Shown: positions 62,177-64,000 of the stretch, in pieces
Layout: the number at the start of each line of letters is the position of its first letter
Position numbering within the stretch: the first letter of the stretch is position 1
Source of the DNA: JALZKA01 sp963701205
GTDB taxonomy: Bacteria > Actinomycetota > Thermoleophilia > Solirubrobacterales > 70-9
Length of the DNA: 64,000 bases
Assembly: GCA_963701205.1 (NCBI GenBank)
Contig: OY969575.1
Span: forward strand, 1,736,001-1,800,000
Reading direction: 5' to 3'
Notes under the pieces: model-generated
Databases searched by the model: none
The model's input: the letters and a program-made list of their open reading frames with translations, nothing else
Told to the model about the DNA's origin: nothing
Translations under genes and position numbers: made by a program

Positions 62177-62608
62177 CTAGGGCTGCAGCAGCGCGTCGCT
62201 CGAGCTCTCGCGCTCGGGGCCCACGCTTACCTTGGCGGGCTTGATTCCGCTTTCAGCGCCCGCGGAACCCGTGTACTCGCCCTCGACCAGCCCCGTTTTG
62301 ATCAATGCCGTGCCGCCCGGGGGAATCTCGCCCGATTGCGCGCTTGTGGGTCCTTCGATGACCAGACGGGTTGGGTCGTCGGTCTGGTTCGAGACGGTGA
62401 TCACGACCACGCCGGCGCCCAACTCGGTTGGGGAGATGCTCACGGACCGGTCGTCAATGGCGGCGGTGAGCTCCACCGGGATCGGTGGTCGTGGATCGTT
62501 CGCAAAGTCGTCGCTGCCGCAAGCCGCCAGCACGAATGCAGCCAGCATCACGGCAAGCGCAGCCGCACGCCGATTGCGCCGAACGAGCGAGGTCTCCCGA
62601 GCCCTCAT
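62177..62608 (-). CDS. Small lipoprotein
   Basis: The protein has 143 residues from ATG 62608, with TAGGGT eight bases upstream. The lipobox is FVLAAC, and the mature part is one beta-rich domain of about 110 residues (VELTAAIDDRSVSISPTELGAGVVVITVSNQTDDPTRLVIEG in outline). The repeated T/S-V pattern suggests an Ig-like or cupredoxin-like fold without copper ligands. The function is unknown. Confidence 0.75.
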   Translation of the reverse strand: MRARETSLVRRNRRAAALAVMLAAFVLAACGSDDFANDPRPPIPVELTAAIDDRSVSISPTELGAGVVVITVSNQTDDPTRLVIEGPTSAQSGEIPPGGTALIKTGLVEGEYTGSAGAESGIKPAKVSVGPERESSSDALLQP

Positions 62609-62648
62609 AGGCGGAAACCCTAGACGACCCATCCGTCGTCTGCAGCAA

Positions 62649-63617
62649 TCACTCGCTGAACGGGAGGTCGACGACGGTTCCACTTGCGGACGACCCGTCC
62701 GAATCGGTGGGCCCGATGGTGACGAGATCTCCGGGCTCCGCCTCACGTCGCAAGATCGCCAGCGCGATCGGACCCAGGCCGGGGGAGAGGACCGCCGTGC
62801 CAATCGCGCCGAGTTCGCGGTCTTCGTTTTGAACCACGTCCCCGGCGGCGACGGGCGCCGAGAGGGCCAACCCTCGCAGGTGGCGGTTGGGCTTGCCCTT
62901 GTAGTGGAGGCGGGCAACGGTTTCCTGGCCGATATAGCAGCCCTTGGTAAAGCTCACTGCGCGTTCGTTGATCCCGGCTTCCTGCGGAATCGTGTCGTTG
63001 GTCATCTCGCGCCCAAAGCGTGGGATCCCCGACTCGACCCGTGCGATTTCCAGGGCTGCTTCGTCCACCGGCGCGACATCGCGCGCCGAAAGCACGGCGG
63101 CGAGGGCGTCGGCGGCCCCGATCGCAACGCGCAGATCCAAGCCCAGCCGCGTTCGAACGCTGACCGCGGCTACGCCGTCGAGCGTGACGTTGGCGTGAAC
63201 GTGTTCGCCCGCGAGTGGTGCCAGGCCGGTGCGCTCACCGAGGGCCGGCCCACCTAGCACGAACGTCGTCCACCCGGCGCTTTGATTCTCAATTGCGACG
63301 TCGCGGCCAACCGAGTACATCGTCAGGTGCCGTTCGACTGCCGCCGTTGCCTCGGGCTCAACGTCGATCCAGATTTCGTCGTCGGCGGGGCGTAGGACGC
63401 GCATGTCCGATTGCATCCGGCCCTTGCGGTCAAGGAGTGCCGAATAGGCGCCGGCGCCGACCGCGATTGCCTCGATGTCGTTGGTCAGCTGTCCCTGCAG
63501 GTACTCAGCTCCGTCGGCACCCGTGACCACGATCACTCCGCGGTTCAGACGCGTGAATGCCGCCTCCTCGCGCAGGGCGCGGTACTGGCCGTCGAGCTCA
63601 ACGATTGCGGCGTCCAT
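62649..63617 (-). CDS. ygfZ: Folate-binding protein YgfZ (iron-sulfur repair / GcvT-like)
   Basis: This 322-residue GcvT-fold protein has GAEYLQGQLTNDIEAI near the N-terminus and the family signature KGCYIGQETVARLHYKG with its reactive Cys. YgfZ uses folate and supports maturation or repair of Fe-S enzymes such as MiaB. TAAGAT lies seven bases before the ATG. It is divergent from the multicopper oxidase gene. Confidence 0.93.
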   Translation of the reverse strand: MDAAIVELDGQYRALREEAAFTRLNRGVIVVTGADGAEYLQGQLTNDIEAIAVGAGAYSALLDRKGRMQSDMRVLRPADDEIWIDVEPEATAAVERHLTMYSVGRDVAIENQSAGWTTFVLGGPALGERTGLAPLAGEHVHANVTLDGVAAVSVRTRLGLDLRVAIGAADALAAVLSARDVAPVDEAALEIARVESGIPRFGREMTNDTIPQEAGINERAVSFTKGCYIGQETVARLHYKGKPNRHLRGLALSAPVAAGDVVQNEDRELGAIGTAVLSPGLGPIALAILRREAEPGDLVTIGPTDSDGSSASGTVVDLPFSE

Positions 63618-63652
63618 CGCACCGATCTTAGGGCCGCTTTTCCGCGCTGAGG

Positions 63653-63668
63653 TTTTGATCTGTCAAAA
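63653..63668. promoter_or_regulatory. Inverted repeat upstream of the multicopper oxidase
   Basis: TTTTGA-TCTG-TCAAAA is a perfect 6-bp dyad ten bases before the ATG at 63678, within an AT-rich stretch. It would suit a repressor site covering the promoter. Confidence 0.45.
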
Positions 63669-63677
63669 TCTAGAATT

Positions 63678-64000
63678 ATGGACGACGAAACCGCCGAGGA
63701 CGACGAGGTTCTACGAGTGAGCCGCCGCCGCCTGTTGGCGGCTGGACTCGTCGCCGGACCGGCGCTCGCCGGACTGCATGAGGCGGTTCCGCATGGGGGC
63801 ATTCACGCGGCACTCGGCGGCGAGCAGCACCCGCAGGCGATGGCCGCCGACGGGATGGCCGAAACCGCTGCACACAGCCACGGCGGCGGCTTGGCCGGCG
63901 CGACCTTCCGTCAGGGTGCCGTCGTTGATCACGTCGCCAATGGCTTCAACCCCACGGAGATCCTGCGCGACTTCGATTACGGAACGACGACCCGGCTGCC
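63678..64000 (+). CDS. Multicopper oxidase, Tat-exported (3' truncated by window)
   Basis: The first 107 codons are present, in an open frame that continues past 64000. SRRRLLAAGLVAGPALAG is a twin-arginine signal, and GFNPTEILRDFDYGTTTRL is the start of the copper-oxidase domain as I know it from actinobacterial multicopper oxidases. A His-rich stretch (HSHGGG) lies between. The copper ligands lie beyond the window. The identification rests on this short segment. Confidence 0.75.
   Translation, partial: MDDETAEDDEVLRVSRRRLLAAGLVAGPALAGLHEAVPHGGIHAALGGEQHPQAMAADGMAETAAHSHGGGLAGATFRQGAVVDHVANGFNPTEILRDFDYGTTTRL

Overview
This is a GC-rich, gene-dense bacterial chromosome segment with no phage, IS or CRISPR content. 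Several features point to a high-GC actinobacterium, most likely class Thermoleophilia (Solirubrobacterales-like). They are a Gram-positive LexA box (CGAAC-N4-GTTCG type), an Rpf-domain protein behind a ydaO-type riboswitch, an F420-type LLM oxidoreductase, GTP-dependent PEPCK, tRNA genes without encoded CCA, and a secreted protein with the 'SYANVVATVALLLAAG...IGSRDIKDDS' start common in that class. Many genes have a TANNNT hexamer 6-8 nt before the start codon and no Shine-Dalgarno, which suggests widespread leaderless transcripts. The taxonomic placement is inference; no 16S is present.

Layout. 0-3 kb: end of an unknown gene, a terminator, a Ca2+/H+ exchanger, a sodium/calcium-type antiporter split in two by an apparent frameshift, and a methyltransferase. 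3-7.6 kb: peroxiredoxin, then a translationally coupled operon of a sigma-70 factor fused to an anti-sigma-like zinc motif and a membrane segment, a frameshifted secreted protein and a small secreted protein. 7.6-18 kb: two separate cytochrome c maturation (system I) groups (ccmG-ccmH on the minus strand; ccmE-ccmF-ccmI-like on the plus strand), with lipoproteins, SDR enzymes, an amidase, a beta-helix protein, tRNA-Gly and secG between and after them. 18-24 kb: tRNA-Leu, lexA with its operator, a zinc-ribbon protein, RNase P RNA with promoter and terminator, a tetR-P450 pair, and a c-di-AMP riboswitch driving an Rpf-like gene. 24-34 kb: glutamine synthetase, PhzF, ZIP transporter, PPK2, a YyaL/DUF255 protein, a divergent MarR/ring-cleaving dioxygenase pair with paired inverted repeats, and a radical SAM gene whose start codon is overlapped by a perfect LexA box.

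34-61 kb is metabolically coherent. It holds a succinate-CoA-ligase-like sucC-sucD pair with ferredoxin, acyl-CoA synthetase and MFS genes, pckG, a malyl/methylmalyl-CoA lyase with a hot-dog thioesterase and a CBS-pyrophosphatase, an acyl-CoA dehydrogenase, a MaoC hydratase, an ethylmalonyl-CoA mutase (MeaA) and a crotonyl-CoA carboxylase/reductase. Together they cover most of the diagnostic steps of the ethylmalonyl-CoA pathway, the glyoxylate-shunt alternative for growth on C2 units, with PEPCK providing gluconeogenic exit. The genes are dispersed over about 24 kb on both strands and interleaved with unrelated genes.

61-64 kb: an unrecognised coiled-coil protein with a possible PD-(D/E)XK nuclease core, a lipoprotein, YgfZ, and the start of a Tat-exported multicopper oxidase that runs off the window.
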